Of a stretch of DNA of 64,000 bases, positions 16,000 through 24,758 are shown piece by piece. The translations under genes were made by a program, and so were the position numbers. This DNA is from Halorussus salinisoli (GTDB lineage: Archaea > Halobacteriota > Halobacteria > Halobacteriales > Haladaptataceae), in contig ML241305.1 in NCBI GenBank assembly GCA_005239435.1, positions 829,289 through 893,288 of the forward strand, in the 5' to 3' direction. A model generated the notes under the pieces. It searched no databases and was not told the DNA's origin. It worked only from the letters and a program-made list of their open reading frames with translations. Every line of letters starts with the position of its first letter. Position 1 is the stretch's first letter.

Positions 16000-16479
16000 C
16001 TACGATTCGGCGTCGGCGTCCCCGGGCGTCTCCCGCACGTCGTCGATACACGAGTCGTACTCGGCGCTCGGGCCGCTACACTTCCCGTCGCAGGGGTGGT
16101 CCACGAGGTCCTTGAGTCGGTGGACCGCCTCGTCGGAGAGCGCCTGTCCGATGGCGAGGGGGTCGTCCGCGACGTCGTCGTCCCGTAGCACCGCCAGGTC
16201 GAGACCGAGGTCGTCTTCGAGGAAGTTCTCGGTAACGCACCGCCGCCACGTGAACTCGCGGGCCGCCTCGGTCCCGTCGTCGGTGAGCCTGACGCCCTCG
16301 TACTTCTCGTAGGTCACGAGGCCCCGGTCGTCCAGCGACGTGACCATCCCGGTGACGCTCGCGGCGCTCACGTCGAGGAGTTCGGCGAGTTCGCTGGTCT
16401 GGGCCCGCCGGTCTGCGTCGGCTGTCAGCAGGTAGATGGTGCTGAGGTAGCGCCCGACGCTCTCGGATACCTCGGTCAT
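16000..16479 (-). CDS. DtxR/MntR-family metal-dependent transcriptional regulator
   Basis: 159 aa. An N-terminal winged helix (SVGRYLSTIYLLT, TSELAELLDVSAASVTGMVTSLDDRGLVTYEKYEGVRLTDDG) is followed by a DtxR dimerisation and metal-binding domain (FLEDDLGLDL, LSDEAVHRLKDLVDHPCDGKCSGP). The PCDGKCSG loop gives two Cys near the metal site. The family represses metal uptake or efflux genes using Fe2+ or Mn2+. The ATG at 16479 is chosen because a TATA box (complement of 16504-16512) lies about 30 nt upstream. No C-terminal SH3-like domain is present. Confidence 0.85.
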   Translation of the reverse strand: MTEVSESVGRYLSTIYLLTADADRRAQTSELAELLDVSAASVTGMVTSLDDRGLVTYEKYEGVRLTDDGTEAAREFTWRRCVTENFLEDDLGLDLAVLRDDDVADDPLAIGQALSDEAVHRLKDLVDHPCDGKCSGPSAEYDSCIDDVRETPGDADAES

Positions 16480-16503
16480 GCTACGTGAGTGGTCGGTGTG
16501 GGC

Positions 16504-16513
16504 GAGTATAAGC
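16504..16513 (-). promoter_or_regulatory. TATA box of the DtxR-family gene
   Basis: On the minus strand GCTTATACTC is centred about 30 nt before the ATG at 16479, supporting leaderless initiation there rather than at the in-frame codon at 16527. Confidence 0.5.
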
Positions 16514-16640
16514 TTGTTCCCAGTCATCTTCGGCGTTCTCTCCGGGTACCTGCGACGTTCTGCGGTACCGAAAAGTGGACGGCGTGGAGCGAAGTTGGAA
16601 GGTCAGCCGATAGCTAGCTACTGCCGACACCGAGAGGTCA

Positions 16641-16805
16641 CCGCTCCGCACAGCACCGCAACCGCACTGCGAGGGCCTCACGCCTCCCCAACCGCCTGCG
16701 TTGCTCGGTCGTCGCTCCCTTCGGTCGCTTCTTCGTGCGCTACTCGTCCCTCGCGCGCATGGGCGCGACCTCGAACAGCGAGGTCGCGCCAGCACGCGCC
16801 GACCG
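16641..16805 (+). repeat. Dispersed palindromic repeat family A, copy 2
   Basis: Best-developed copy. Landmarks in order: CACAGCACCGCAACCGCACT, GGCCTCACGCCTCCCCAACC, TCGCTCCCTTCGGTCGCTTC, GTCCCTCGCGCGCATGG, then the perfect 12-bp palindrome GGCGCGACCTCG (16762-16773), loop AACAG, CGAGGTCGCGCC (16779-16790), then AGCACGCGCC. It fills most of the divergent intergenic space between the DtxR-family and Nudix genes. Confidence 0.7.
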
Positions 16806-16892
16806 CAGGTAGTGAAGGTAGGAGTCGCCCACCGAATCCGATTCCACGTCCGAGTAGCCACGTTTTAGCTTCCAGACGGCGACCGACCCCAC

Positions 16893-17423
16893 ATGAGCGA
16901 CGACTGGCGCGTCATCGAGTCGGTCGCGGAGTACGAAACCGGGTGGTACACCGGGGGCTACGACCTCGTGGAGCAACCCGACGGCTCCACGAAGAAGTAC
17001 TACTGGGCCGAACTCCCGCCCGCGGTCGTGATTCTGGCCGTCACCGACGGACAGGTCGTCTTCGTCGAGCAGTACCGACCCGTCATCGGCGAGGAGTGTC
17101 TGGAGTGTCCCGCCGGAATCGTGGAGGACGGCGAGTCCTACACGCAGGCCGGAGCGCGCGAACTCCGGGAGGAGACCGGCTTCGACCCCGCGGGCGTCAG
17201 CCTGCTCGAGGACTTCTACTGCGCGACCGGCGTCCTGCGGCACGAGCGCGGTATCGTCTTCGCCGAGGGCCTGACGCCCGTCGAGCGGGACCTCGACGGC
17301 AACGAGTTCCTCTCGGTCCGACCGATGCCGGTCGAGGACGCCCTCGACGCCGCCCGCGAGGACCCCGCCAACGACGCCACCATCGAGGCGCTGCTGCTCG
17401 CCGAGGAGGACGGCCTGCTCTGA
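16893..17423 (+). CDS. Nudix hydrolase, ADP-ribose pyrophosphatase-like
   Basis: 176 aa. A complete Nudix box (G-x5-E-x7-REUxEExGU) lies at about residues 74-96, ending ARELREETGF. The upstream PAVVILAVTDGQVVFVEQYRPV and downstream FYCATGVLRHERGIVFAEGL match the ADP-ribose/NADH pyrophosphatase subgroup. It probably hydrolyses ADP-ribose or another nucleoside diphosphate derivative with Mg2+. Monocistronic, with a TATA-like TTTTAG about 30 nt upstream. Confidence 0.87.
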   Translation: MSDDWRVIESVAEYETGWYTGGYDLVEQPDGSTKKYYWAELPPAVVILAVTDGQVVFVEQYRPVIGEECLECPAGIVEDGESYTQAGARELREETGFDPAGVSLLEDFYCATGVLRHERGIVFAEGLTPVERDLDGNEFLSVRPMPVEDALDAAREDPANDATIEALLLAEEDGLL

Positions 17424-17439
17424 GTCGCTCGGCGGTCTC

Positions 17440-18087
17440 TCAGGTGTCGGTGACGAGCGTCCGAGTGATGAGTTTCGCCTCGGCGCGACGCATCCGACCG
17501 GAGACCGCCGTCGGCGAGAGTCCGAGACGCTCGGAGAGTTCTTCGAGCGTGATGTCGCGGGGTTCCTCGAAGTAGCCGTGTTCGAGCGCGGTCAGCAGGG
17601 TGTCGCGTTGCTCGGACGTCAGGTCGTACTTGTCGTCGGTGTCGATTTCGGTCAGCGAGTGGAGTCGCCGGAGTTCCAGCGAGATGTCGTGGTCGGTGCA
17701 GTCGGCCTGAAACGACCGCACCCTCTCGTTGGACGCGAACCGGAGTTCGAACTGCCACGTGTCGGACTGTCCGCTGGCTTCCAGCACGGTGGCGTCGGTC
17801 TGCCGGATGATGCGCCCGAGGTCGGTCATCACGTCGGACCACTCCACTCGGTAGAGTATCTGGTCGTCCACGCCGTCTACGACCTCCAGCGACTCCACGA
17901 GCGACTGGTCGCGGACCGTCTCGGCGAACGCGTCGAGGTCGTTGCCCCACGCCCAGAAGAAGGGGAGAATCTGCTTTCGCGTCGGAACGACTTTCTCCAG
18001 TTCGACCCGCACGTCCGGATGAGCGGCGAGTGCGTCACCCAGCGCGAACTCTCCCGCGGGCGTCGTAAACTCCGCGATGATACTCAT
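17440..18087 (-). CDS. Bacterio-opsin-activator-type HTH_10 transcriptional regulator
   Basis: 215 aa. The N-terminal part is the haloarchaeal Bat-associated domain (IIAEFTTPAGEFALGDALAAHPDVRVELEKVVPT), the C-terminal part the HTH_10 domain (TSEQRDTLLTALEHGYFEEP, ITLEELSERLGLSPTAVSGRMRRAEAKLI). Such one-component regulators sense unknown signals through the N-terminal domain. No adjacent target gene is evident; it is convergent with the Nudix gene. Confidence 0.85.
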   Translation of the reverse strand: MSIIAEFTTPAGEFALGDALAAHPDVRVELEKVVPTRKQILPFFWAWGNDLDAFAETVRDQSLVESLEVVDGVDDQILYRVEWSDVMTDLGRIIRQTDATVLEASGQSDTWQFELRFASNERVRSFQADCTDHDISLELRRLHSLTEIDTDDKYDLTSEQRDTLLTALEHGYFEEPRDITLEELSERLGLSPTAVSGRMRRAEAKLITRTLVTDT

Positions 18088-18154
18088 TACATCGCATATG
18101 AACGCGCTTCGTTAAAAAGAAACCCGCCATATATTGAAACAGATGTCCGAGCCC

Positions 18155-18808
18155 TCAGCGCCGCGCCGCCACGACCGCTCGAATCTCGGCGACGTACTCC
18201 TCGCGGGAGAGTCTGATTCGGGGCAACCAGACGTTCTGATAGGACGGGTGCAACAACGGGAGGACGGTCGCCTCGAACCCCGTGACCTCCCGCGGTTCGA
18301 GGACCGAATCGAGGAAGCCACCGGGTAGTTCACCCGACAGCGCCAACGTGGCGTGCTTGCCGGTCGTCGCCACCACCGCAGGGGAGACCTGCTCGATCTC
18401 GGCCGCGAGGTGGTCTCGGCAGTTCGCGCGCTCCCCCGCAGTCGGTTCGCGGTTGGACGGTGACTCGTCACCGTCTGTTCGGCCGCCGTCTTCGCCCGCT
18501 ACCGCCGGGAAGCACTTCACCGCGTTCGTGAAGTAGAGTTCCTCGTCGGCGAGCCCGGCGTCCGCGAACAGGTCTCGTACCGTCCGGCCGGAGTGTCGGG
18601 AGGTGTAGGCCATCCCGGTCCAGTTACCGCCCTGCCAGCGGTCGGCGTCGGGGTTGCCGAAGGCGGGCGCTTCGCCCACGACCACGACGTCGGCGTCGAG
18701 CGACCCGTTTCCCCACGAGATGCACTCGCGGGACTCGACCAGCGCGGGACACCGCGAACACCCCGGTTCGAGGACGTTCCGCGAGTCGGGGTCGGGATAC
18801 TCGGTCAC
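18155..18808 (-). CDS. Uracil-DNA glycosylase superfamily protein (Fe-S type)
   Basis: 217 aa. Motif A is GEAPAFGNPDAD, the C-terminal motif is HPSYQN, and NAVKCFP is the usual middle motif. Cysteines in CSRCPAL, KCFP and ERANCRDHL fit the four ligands of the 4Fe-4S cluster of family 4/5 enzymes. It would remove uracil from DNA. An acidic insertion (AGEDGGRTDGDESPSN) lies between the KCFP segment and the fourth Cys. GTG at 18808 is taken as start because the family N-terminus begins there; the frame remains open upstream over the divergent acetyltransferase gene. Confidence 0.85.
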   Translation of the reverse strand: MTEYPDPDSRNVLEPGCSRCPALVESRECISWGNGSLDADVVVVGEAPAFGNPDADRWQGGNWTGMAYTSRHSGRTVRDLFADAGLADEELYFTNAVKCFPAVAGEDGGRTDGDESPSNREPTAGERANCRDHLAAEIEQVSPAVVATTGKHATLALSGELPGGFLDSVLEPREVTGFEATVLPLLHPSYQNVWLPRIRLSREEYVAEIRAVVAARR

Positions 18809-18886
18809 GTCTCGACCGTGGCGACGGACGGTACTCAATCCCACGCTCGCGGAAGCTATTTGCCGCCGGTCGTACAGCCACGAACC

Positions 18887-19405
18887 ATGGACGAGGTGAG
18901 CGTTCGACCGGCGACGCCCGGCGACGTGGCCGACGTTCGGCGCGTCGCCCGCGAGTCGTGGCACGCCGCATACGACGACGTTCTGGGCGCGAAAACGGTC
19001 GAGTCGGTCGTGAGCGACTGGTACGACCTCTTCGACCTGCGCCAGTCGGTCGAGCGCGAGGACGGCGTGTTTCTGGTCGCGGAGCGCGAAGTGGACGACG
19101 ACGCGGGAACGGAACTACTCGGATTCGGACAGGGCGTCCTCGACGACGAGGACGCGGCGGCCCAACTCCCTCGAATTTACGTCCACCCCGACCACTGGGG
19201 CGAGGGCGTCGGCTCCGCGATTATCGACCGGATCGAGACGTGGGTGGCCGAGCGCGGGGCCGAGCGACTCCGCCTCGTCGTGCTGGCCGACAACGAGGTC
19301 GGCAACGCCTTCTACGAGAGGCGAGGCTATCGGACGGTCGGCTCCCGCGAATCGGAGTTCGCGGGAGAGACCGTCACCGACTACGTCCGCGAGAAAGAGC
19401 TGTAG
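18887..19405 (+). CDS. GNAT-family N-acetyltransferase
   Basis: 172 aa. Motif A is IYVHPDHWGEGVGSAIIDRIE with acetyl-CoA-binding G-x-G-x-G/A, followed by LRLVVLADNEVGNAFYERRGY. The N-terminus VSVRPATPGDVADVRRVARESWHAAYDDVLG is typical of small-molecule or protein GNATs. Substrate unknown. Its stop abuts exactly the stop of the convergent RNase R gene with no spacer. Confidence 0.82.
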   Translation: MDEVSVRPATPGDVADVRRVARESWHAAYDDVLGAKTVESVVSDWYDLFDLRQSVEREDGVFLVAEREVDDDAGTELLGFGQGVLDDEDAAAQLPRIYVHPDHWGEGVGSAIIDRIETWVAERGAERLRLVVLADNEVGNAFYERRGYRTVGSRESEFAGETVTDYVREKEL

Positions 19406-20683
19406 TTACTTTTCGACCACTTCCAGACCACGGTTGTTGACGGCGGCGGCGTCGAGACCGACCTCTTCGAGGAACTTCTTGTACTCGCGCTCGCAGGCCT
19501 CTGCGTCGGCCTGCTTGTCGCTGGCGCGGTCGCAGAGCGCCACGAGGTCCTCGGGCACGTCGTTGGTGTAGACTATCCAGTGGTTGATGAGGTCCGAGAG
19601 GCGTCGGATGGGGCTGGTGAAGTGGCCGTAAATCTCGAAGTTGAGCGCGTGGTGGCCGCCGAAGGGGTCGTTCATGTACCGAGCGCGGGGCATCACCTTC
19701 ATCACGGCCCACTGGATCTTGTCGAGTTGACGGTCGGGGGCCTCTTCGAGCGTGGCGTTGACCGCCTGCCGGGGGTCGTCCCACTTCGAGCCGGGAATCG
19801 AGACGCCGTCGAGGTCCTGAATCTCCTGGAGGGCTTCGCTCCACTCGTCGGGACTCGGTTGCGGGTGGACCCGATACATGGCTTCGACGCCGCGGTCCCA
19901 CATGAGGGTGTGCGTGACGGCCTTGTTGGCCTTCAGCATGCACTCCTCGATGATGGTGTGGGCCCGGTCACGCCGGGGGTTGAGGACGAGACTCCCCTCC
20001 TCCTTGCGCTGTTCGTGCATCTTGTCGGCCAACTCGAACGCGAGTTGGTTCTCCTCGTGGAGGTCGGCGTCCTCGTCGTCGATGCGCTTCTCGGCCTGCG
20101 TGTAGGTGAGTCGCTCGTCGCTGTTGATGACCGACTTGTAGATCTCGATGTCCTCGTAGCCCAAATTCTCCTTGTCGAGGTGCATCTCGACGGTGTGGGC
20201 CAGTCGGTCCTCGTTGGGCACAAGCGAACAGACCGTCTCCGCGAGGACCGGCGGGAGCATGTGGATGGTGTAGGCGGGCAGGTAGACCGTGTTGGCGCGT
20301 TCGACCGCCTCCTCCCACATGTTGGTCTCGGGGTTGACGTAGTGGGTCACGTCGGCGATGTGGACCCAGAGGACGTACTCGTCGTCGCGCTCCTCGATGG
20401 AGAGGGCGTCGTCGAAGTCCTGAGCGTCGATGGGGTCGGTGGTCCACGTCGTCATGTCCCGGAGGTCCCGGCGCTCGTCGACCTCGTCCTGAATCTCCTG
20501 TTGGATGTCCTCGGTGCGTTTCTCGGCTTCGGTCAACACCGCCTGGGGAAACTCGTCACGAATCTCGAACTTCTCGAAGAGTTCCTCGCGCTTCTCTTCG
20601 AGTCGGTCGGCCAGTTCCGGCGAAATCTCGACCGGGCCTTGCCCCTCGGGAGTGCCAGCCTCGGCCTGCGCGTCGCTCGTCAT
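19406..20683 (-). CDS. rnr: RNase R, catalytic RNB domain only
   Basis: 425 aa 3'-5' exoribonuclease. The RNB active site TTDPIDAQDFDDALSIEE carries the Mg-binding aspartates, and YGHFTSPIRRLSDLINHW is the conserved C-terminal motif. The cold-shock and S1 RNA-binding domains of bacterial RNase R are missing, as is known for haloarchaeal RNase R, which consists of the RNB domain alone; this is therefore not a truncation. The N-terminus has an acidic helical extension (about residues 20-70). Role: processive RNA degradation and processing. Confidence 0.9.
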   Translation of the reverse strand: MTSDAQAEAGTPEGQGPVEISPELADRLEEKREELFEKFEIRDEFPQAVLTEAEKRTEDIQQEIQDEVDERRDLRDMTTWTTDPIDAQDFDDALSIEERDDEYVLWVHIADVTHYVNPETNMWEEAVERANTVYLPAYTIHMLPPVLAETVCSLVPNEDRLAHTVEMHLDKENLGYEDIEIYKSVINSDERLTYTQAEKRIDDEDADLHEENQLAFELADKMHEQRKEEGSLVLNPRRDRAHTIIEECMLKANKAVTHTLMWDRGVEAMYRVHPQPSPDEWSEALQEIQDLDGVSIPGSKWDDPRQAVNATLEEAPDRQLDKIQWAVMKVMPRARYMNDPFGGHHALNFEIYGHFTSPIRRLSDLINHWIVYTNDVPEDLVALCDRASDKQADAEACEREYKKFLEEVGLDAAAVNNRGLEVVEK

Positions 20684-20815
20684 GCTGTTGACTAACGGAG
20701 TCGAGTAGTTAGGCGTATCGGAGGAATCCGGACGCCGTCTTCGGCCCGCAGTCTACCGCCACGGACGGGAGCGATGCCTCCGGACGGCGGCAGTGCCTCC
20801 GGATGGGGCAGTCGC

Positions 20816-21115
20816 TCAGCGTTCGTGGTCGAGTGGCCCGTACCGCTCCTCTACGGCCCGACAGTACCGGTCCAGAAACTCGACTTCGGTCAGTCCCCCG
20901 GCGTCGATGTCTACCAGCAGGTCTTCGAGTTCGTCACGTGGTTGGTGGCAGAGGTCGGTGTGACACTCCTTGCAGAGGTGTTCGAATTTCTTACCTTTCC
21001 GGTCCCAACGGTCGCCCTCCTTGTCGTACTCGCGGGCGTCGGCGCGACGGATAGTCTCGCCGCACGCGATGCAGTCGACCGAGTCGTTCCCCCGGTTACT
21101 CCGGGAACCCCACAT
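20816..21115 (-). CDS. Small zinc-finger haloarchaeal protein
   Basis: 99 aa. DCIACGETIRRADAREYDKEG followed by KKFEHLCKECHTDLCHQ gives a CxxC...CxxC zinc ribbon with extra Cys and His. The second half (RDELEDLLVDIDAGGLTEVEFLDRYCRAVEERYG) is an acidic helix pair. The ATG at 21115 is preferred to one four codons upstream. Function unknown; the layout resembles small nucleic-acid or protein-binding zinc proteins of haloarchaea. Confidence 0.72.
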   Translation of the reverse strand: MWGSRSNRGNDSVDCIACGETIRRADAREYDKEGDRWDRKGKKFEHLCKECHTDLCHQPRDELEDLLVDIDAGGLTEVEFLDRYCRAVEERYGPLDHER

Positions 21116-21352
21116 ACTCGTACCCACGGGACACGATTACTTGCGGTTTTTGGTCAACACACCGGTAAGTTCGGGCGGTTTCCGGCGAAAGTAACGGGGG
21201 CTTAACTCCGACCGCCTCTCGCGACAGTCTCGCCGGTCCACCACCGCGACCCGCGGCCCAACCGTTCCGCGACTGCCCGGCTGTCTCGACCCCGAACGTC
21301 CACTCTCGAAGCACCGCGGGGCTTATTCGGCCGGAAAGCCAAAGGGGAGTCG

Positions 21353-21754
21353 ATGGACGCCGAAATCTCCCCCGAGGAGGTAGACGAACTCCTCGACGCG
21401 GACGAAGCGGTCCGCGTCGTGGACATCCGTTCGGAAGCAGAGTTCGACCGCGGGCACATCCCCGGTAGCGAGAACATCCCGTTCCACGCGCTCGCCGACG
21501 AAATCGAGCGGCTCGACGGTGCCGAGCGCGTCGTCACCGTCTGCCCGCACGGCAAAGCCAGCGTGCAGGCCGCTCGACTCGTCGCCTCCTACGAAGGCGT
21601 GCCCGACGACGCGCGCGTCGAGAGCATGGAAGGCGGACTCTCCGAGTGGGAGTACGAACTGGAGCGGTCCGGCGCGAGCGGAGGCGAAGCGGACGGAGAC
21701 GGCGCGGGCGGAGACGACGAAGAAGTCGCCGACGGTCCCGGCGCGCCGTTCTGA
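21353..21754 (+). CDS. Single-domain rhodanese-like protein
   Basis: 133 aa. ISPEEVDELLDADEAVRVVDIRS, FDRGHIPGSENIPF and the six-residue active-site loop CPHGKAS with the persulfide cysteine define a rhodanese domain (residues 1-105). A low-complexity Gly/Asp/Glu tail follows. Likely sulfur transfer to an unknown acceptor. A TATA-like GCTTATTCGG lies about 28 nt before the ATG, consistent with leaderless mRNA. Confidence 0.85.
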   Translation: MDAEISPEEVDELLDADEAVRVVDIRSEAEFDRGHIPGSENIPFHALADEIERLDGAERVVTVCPHGKASVQAARLVASYEGVPDDARVESMEGGLSEWEYELERSGASGGEADGDGAGGDDEEVADGPGAPF

Positions 21755-21856
21755 GCGGCGAGCGTTTCGAGTCGCCGACGTTTCGAGCGGGAAACGCACC
21801 AATAAATGCGTTTCTAAGACATGCCTATTTATTTCGTAGCGATTGCAATACACTCG

Positions 21857-21880
21857 TTAGAGAAATAAAAATAGTTCTTT
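21857..21880 (-). terminator. AT-rich terminator-like tract
   Basis: Read on the minus strand this is AAAGAACTATTTTTATTTCTCTAA, about 115 nt downstream of the SUI1 gene, matching the T-rich tract after the 15462 gene. The 239-nt space between rhodanese and SUI1 genes is AT-rich and holds no other feature I can support. Confidence 0.4.
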
Positions 21881-21993
21881 CGTTCGGATTCCGAAGCTCC
21901 GAGACGAGCGCGCGTGTCTCCCGAACTCGGGGCCGATTCGAGCCGCAGAAGTCACTCAGTGACCCTCTACGACATCACAAAACCGACGTGAGA

Positions 21994-22332
<339 letters not shown>

Positions 22333-22448
22333 TTAACCGCGTTGGCCCACGATAGAAACCGAACGCGACCGCCAACCGCGATTCCGAACGCGATTTCGAC
22401 GGCGAACGACCGAAGCAACCGGGAGGTCGGTCCGACGGAGGCCTGTCG

Positions 22449-24758
22449 TCACCGGTCGCCGCGGAGGCCCGGGCGTTCGCGGACCAACTCGTCCACCAGC
22501 GAGACCGCCTCCTCGGCCAGACCGTCTTCGACCTCTCCGGCGTAGCGGACGCGCTCGTAGATGGTCCCGACGCGTTCGGCTCGGTCGTCCAAGTCGTCGG
22601 TCGTCGCCAGCGCCGCGAGGTACTCGCGCGGCGTCTCGCCCGGCCGACGCTCGCGGTACTCCCGACCGAGCAGGTGTTCGAGCCGGTCGAACGCTCTCGT
22701 CACGTCGGTCTCGGGGTCCTGCCGGGGCTGCCATCGCAACCAGACCGCGCGGCGAAGGCGGACGAGTAGCCCGGCCCGGCGCGCGGCCGCGAGCAGGCCC
22801 ACGACCACGAGCGCGCCCAGAACCGCCTGTTCGCGCGACGGCGTACCGACCGGGAGTCCGCCGCTCCCGTCGCCGGACTCCCCGCCGACCGTGCCGTTTC
22901 CGGCGGTGGTGAACCCGTCGACCGTTCCGTCGAGTTCGTCCTCGCCGGGGTCGATGGGCTGTGAGTCGCCGAGTCCCGGCGGGGACGTGCTCGGCCCGGT
23001 CGTCTCGTTCTCGTCGGGACCGGACGTCTCGTTCTCGTCGGGAGTAGTCGTCGCCGTGGTCGTCGGCGTCCACGTCCCCTCGTCGCTCTCGTCGGTGTCC
23101 ACGTCCGAGACGTTCCCCTCGCGGGCCTGGTCGACCTGCGAGCGTTCGGCCTGTTCGCGCGGACCGCCCGGCGTCGGGTCGAACTTCACCCACCCGACCT
23201 CCGGGAAGTAGACCTCGACCCACGCGTGGGAGTCGAGTCCGCGGACGACCCACTCGTTCCGGTCGACTCGCTGGCCGGGGGTGTAGCCGACCACGAACCG
23301 GGCCGGAACCCCCTGCGACCGGAGCATCGTGACCATCGAGGTGGCGTAGTAGGTGCAGTAGCCCGACTCCATCTCGAAGATGAAGCTCTCGGCGACGTTG
23401 CCGTCGGGTCGCGACACGTCGAGCGAGTAGCTCTTGTTGCCTTCGAGCCACCCTTCGATGGCCTTCGCCTTGGCGTAAGGCGTTTCGGCACCCGCCGCAC
23501 TGGTAATCCGGTTCGTCCGCGTCCGAATGCGCTCGGCCGAACTCCCCGGTAGTTGGAGGTAGCGACTCTCGACGCGGTCGGGGTAGTCGGTCCCGGCGCT
23601 CCGGAGTTGGCTCGTGGAGGGGTCCGGAACCCGGCTGACGACCGTGTAACTCTCGCCCTCGCGGAGCGAGCCAACCGGCTCGAACGCCCCGAGCGAGGTG
23701 ACGCGAGTGTTGGCGCGGTCGCCGGACTTCAACCGAGTCGGTTTCCACGCCGCGGGCATCGCGCCCATCCGCTCGGCTTCGACCTCGACGGTCTGTTCCA
23801 CGGTCTTCGTCTGCCCCGGTGGCGCGGACTGAGAACGGTAATCTCTGCCTTCGCCGGTTCGAATCCAACCGTCGCCGTCGTAGCGGTCGTAGGCCGCGAC
23901 CCGCCAGTAGTCGGATTCGGTCGACTCGACGGTGAACCGGACCTTGGGCGAGAGCCGAATCGACCCGACGATAGACACCCGGTCGCCGCTACTGACGAAC
24001 GCCTGTTCGACGGTCGGCGTGCCCGCGCCGCTGCCGGGAAGGATGGGACTCGCGCCGCCGCCAGGCACGACGCTGGCGGTCGAGGCGAGGACGATCATCG
24101 CCACCAGCACGACCGCCAAGGTGTCGACCTGCGCGGACGTACCGCCTCGGCGCGCGAGCGTACCGAAGCCGAGGGTCGCCGTGGCTCCGAGCATCCCGAC
24201 CAGCGTGGCGAAGTTACCGAGGTCGCCGGTCAGGACGAAGAAGCCGAACGCCGCGCCGGCCGCGCCGACCGCCAACGCGTAGCGCCGCCGGAGGACGAGA
24301 TACCACGGCGCGAACACCATGGCTGGTGCGACCCCGAGCGCCCACGCGCCGACCTCGGTCATCCGGAGGACCGACAGGCCGGTCAGCAGGGCCACGTTGT
24401 CGGCCACGACCTTACCGAGCGACACCGCGACGAGGTAGGCGCTCGGTACCGCGAGATAGTAGGCCACGAGACCGACCGCGAGCAGGCCGACCGCGAGCAC
24501 GGCGGCCTGGAGCGGCCGGAGCCGACGAGCGGTCGCCGTGGCCGCGAGCAGAGTCGCGGCGACCAGCGCCAGCAGTGCGGTCGTCCCGCCCACGATGTCG
24601 GTGACGTGATGGAGGACCCAGAGGTAGGTGGCCATCATGACCGCGAGCGACCCGACCGCGAGCCAGTGGTACGACACCTCGACGTCGCCGAGGTCGAGTT
24701 CGTGGCCGACCCGACCACCTGCGCCCACGCCGTCCGCACTCGCACCGTCTGCGCTCAT
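22449..24758 (-). CDS. TgpA-like membrane transglutaminase (DUF3488/DUF4129)
   Basis: 769 aa. About eight N-terminal membrane helices are followed by a large extracellular domain with a transglutaminase-like core: Cys near 468 (GYCTYYATSMV), His near 511 (DSHAWVEVYFP) and Asp near 527 (FDPTPGG). A Thr/Asp/Glu/Pro-rich linker (about 560-625), one more membrane helix and a cytoplasmic DUF4129-like tail (RAFDRLEHLLGREYRERRPGETPREYLAAL) complete it. Last gene of a MoxR-DUF58-TgpA operon; its ATG overlaps the DUF58 stop as ATGA. Substrate unknown; cell-envelope or secreted-protein modification is inferred. Confidence 0.88.
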   Translation of the reverse strand: MSADGASADGVGAGGRVGHELDLGDVEVSYHWLAVGSLAVMMATYLWVLHHVTDIVGGTTALLALVAATLLAATATARRLRPLQAAVLAVGLLAVGLVAYYLAVPSAYLVAVSLGKVVADNVALLTGLSVLRMTEVGAWALGVAPAMVFAPWYLVLRRRYALAVGAAGAAFGFFVLTGDLGNFATLVGMLGATATLGFGTLARRGGTSAQVDTLAVVLVAMIVLASTASVVPGGGASPILPGSGAGTPTVEQAFVSSGDRVSIVGSIRLSPKVRFTVESTESDYWRVAAYDRYDGDGWIRTGEGRDYRSQSAPPGQTKTVEQTVEVEAERMGAMPAAWKPTRLKSGDRANTRVTSLGAFEPVGSLREGESYTVVSRVPDPSTSQLRSAGTDYPDRVESRYLQLPGSSAERIRTRTNRITSAAGAETPYAKAKAIEGWLEGNKSYSLDVSRPDGNVAESFIFEMESGYCTYYATSMVTMLRSQGVPARFVVGYTPGQRVDRNEWVVRGLDSHAWVEVYFPEVGWVKFDPTPGGPREQAERSQVDQAREGNVSDVDTDESDEGTWTPTTTATTTPDENETSGPDENETTGPSTSPPGLGDSQPIDPGEDELDGTVDGFTTAGNGTVGGESGDGSGGLPVGTPSREQAVLGALVVVGLLAAARRAGLLVRLRRAVWLRWQPRQDPETDVTRAFDRLEHLLGREYRERRPGETPREYLAALATTDDLDDRAERVGTIYERVRYAGEVEDGLAEEAVSLVDELVRERPGLRGDR

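Noticed and set aside
19406..20683. RNase R as a truncated gene
   Set aside because: Haloarchaeal RNase R is normally the RNB domain alone, so the missing RNA-binding domains are expected.
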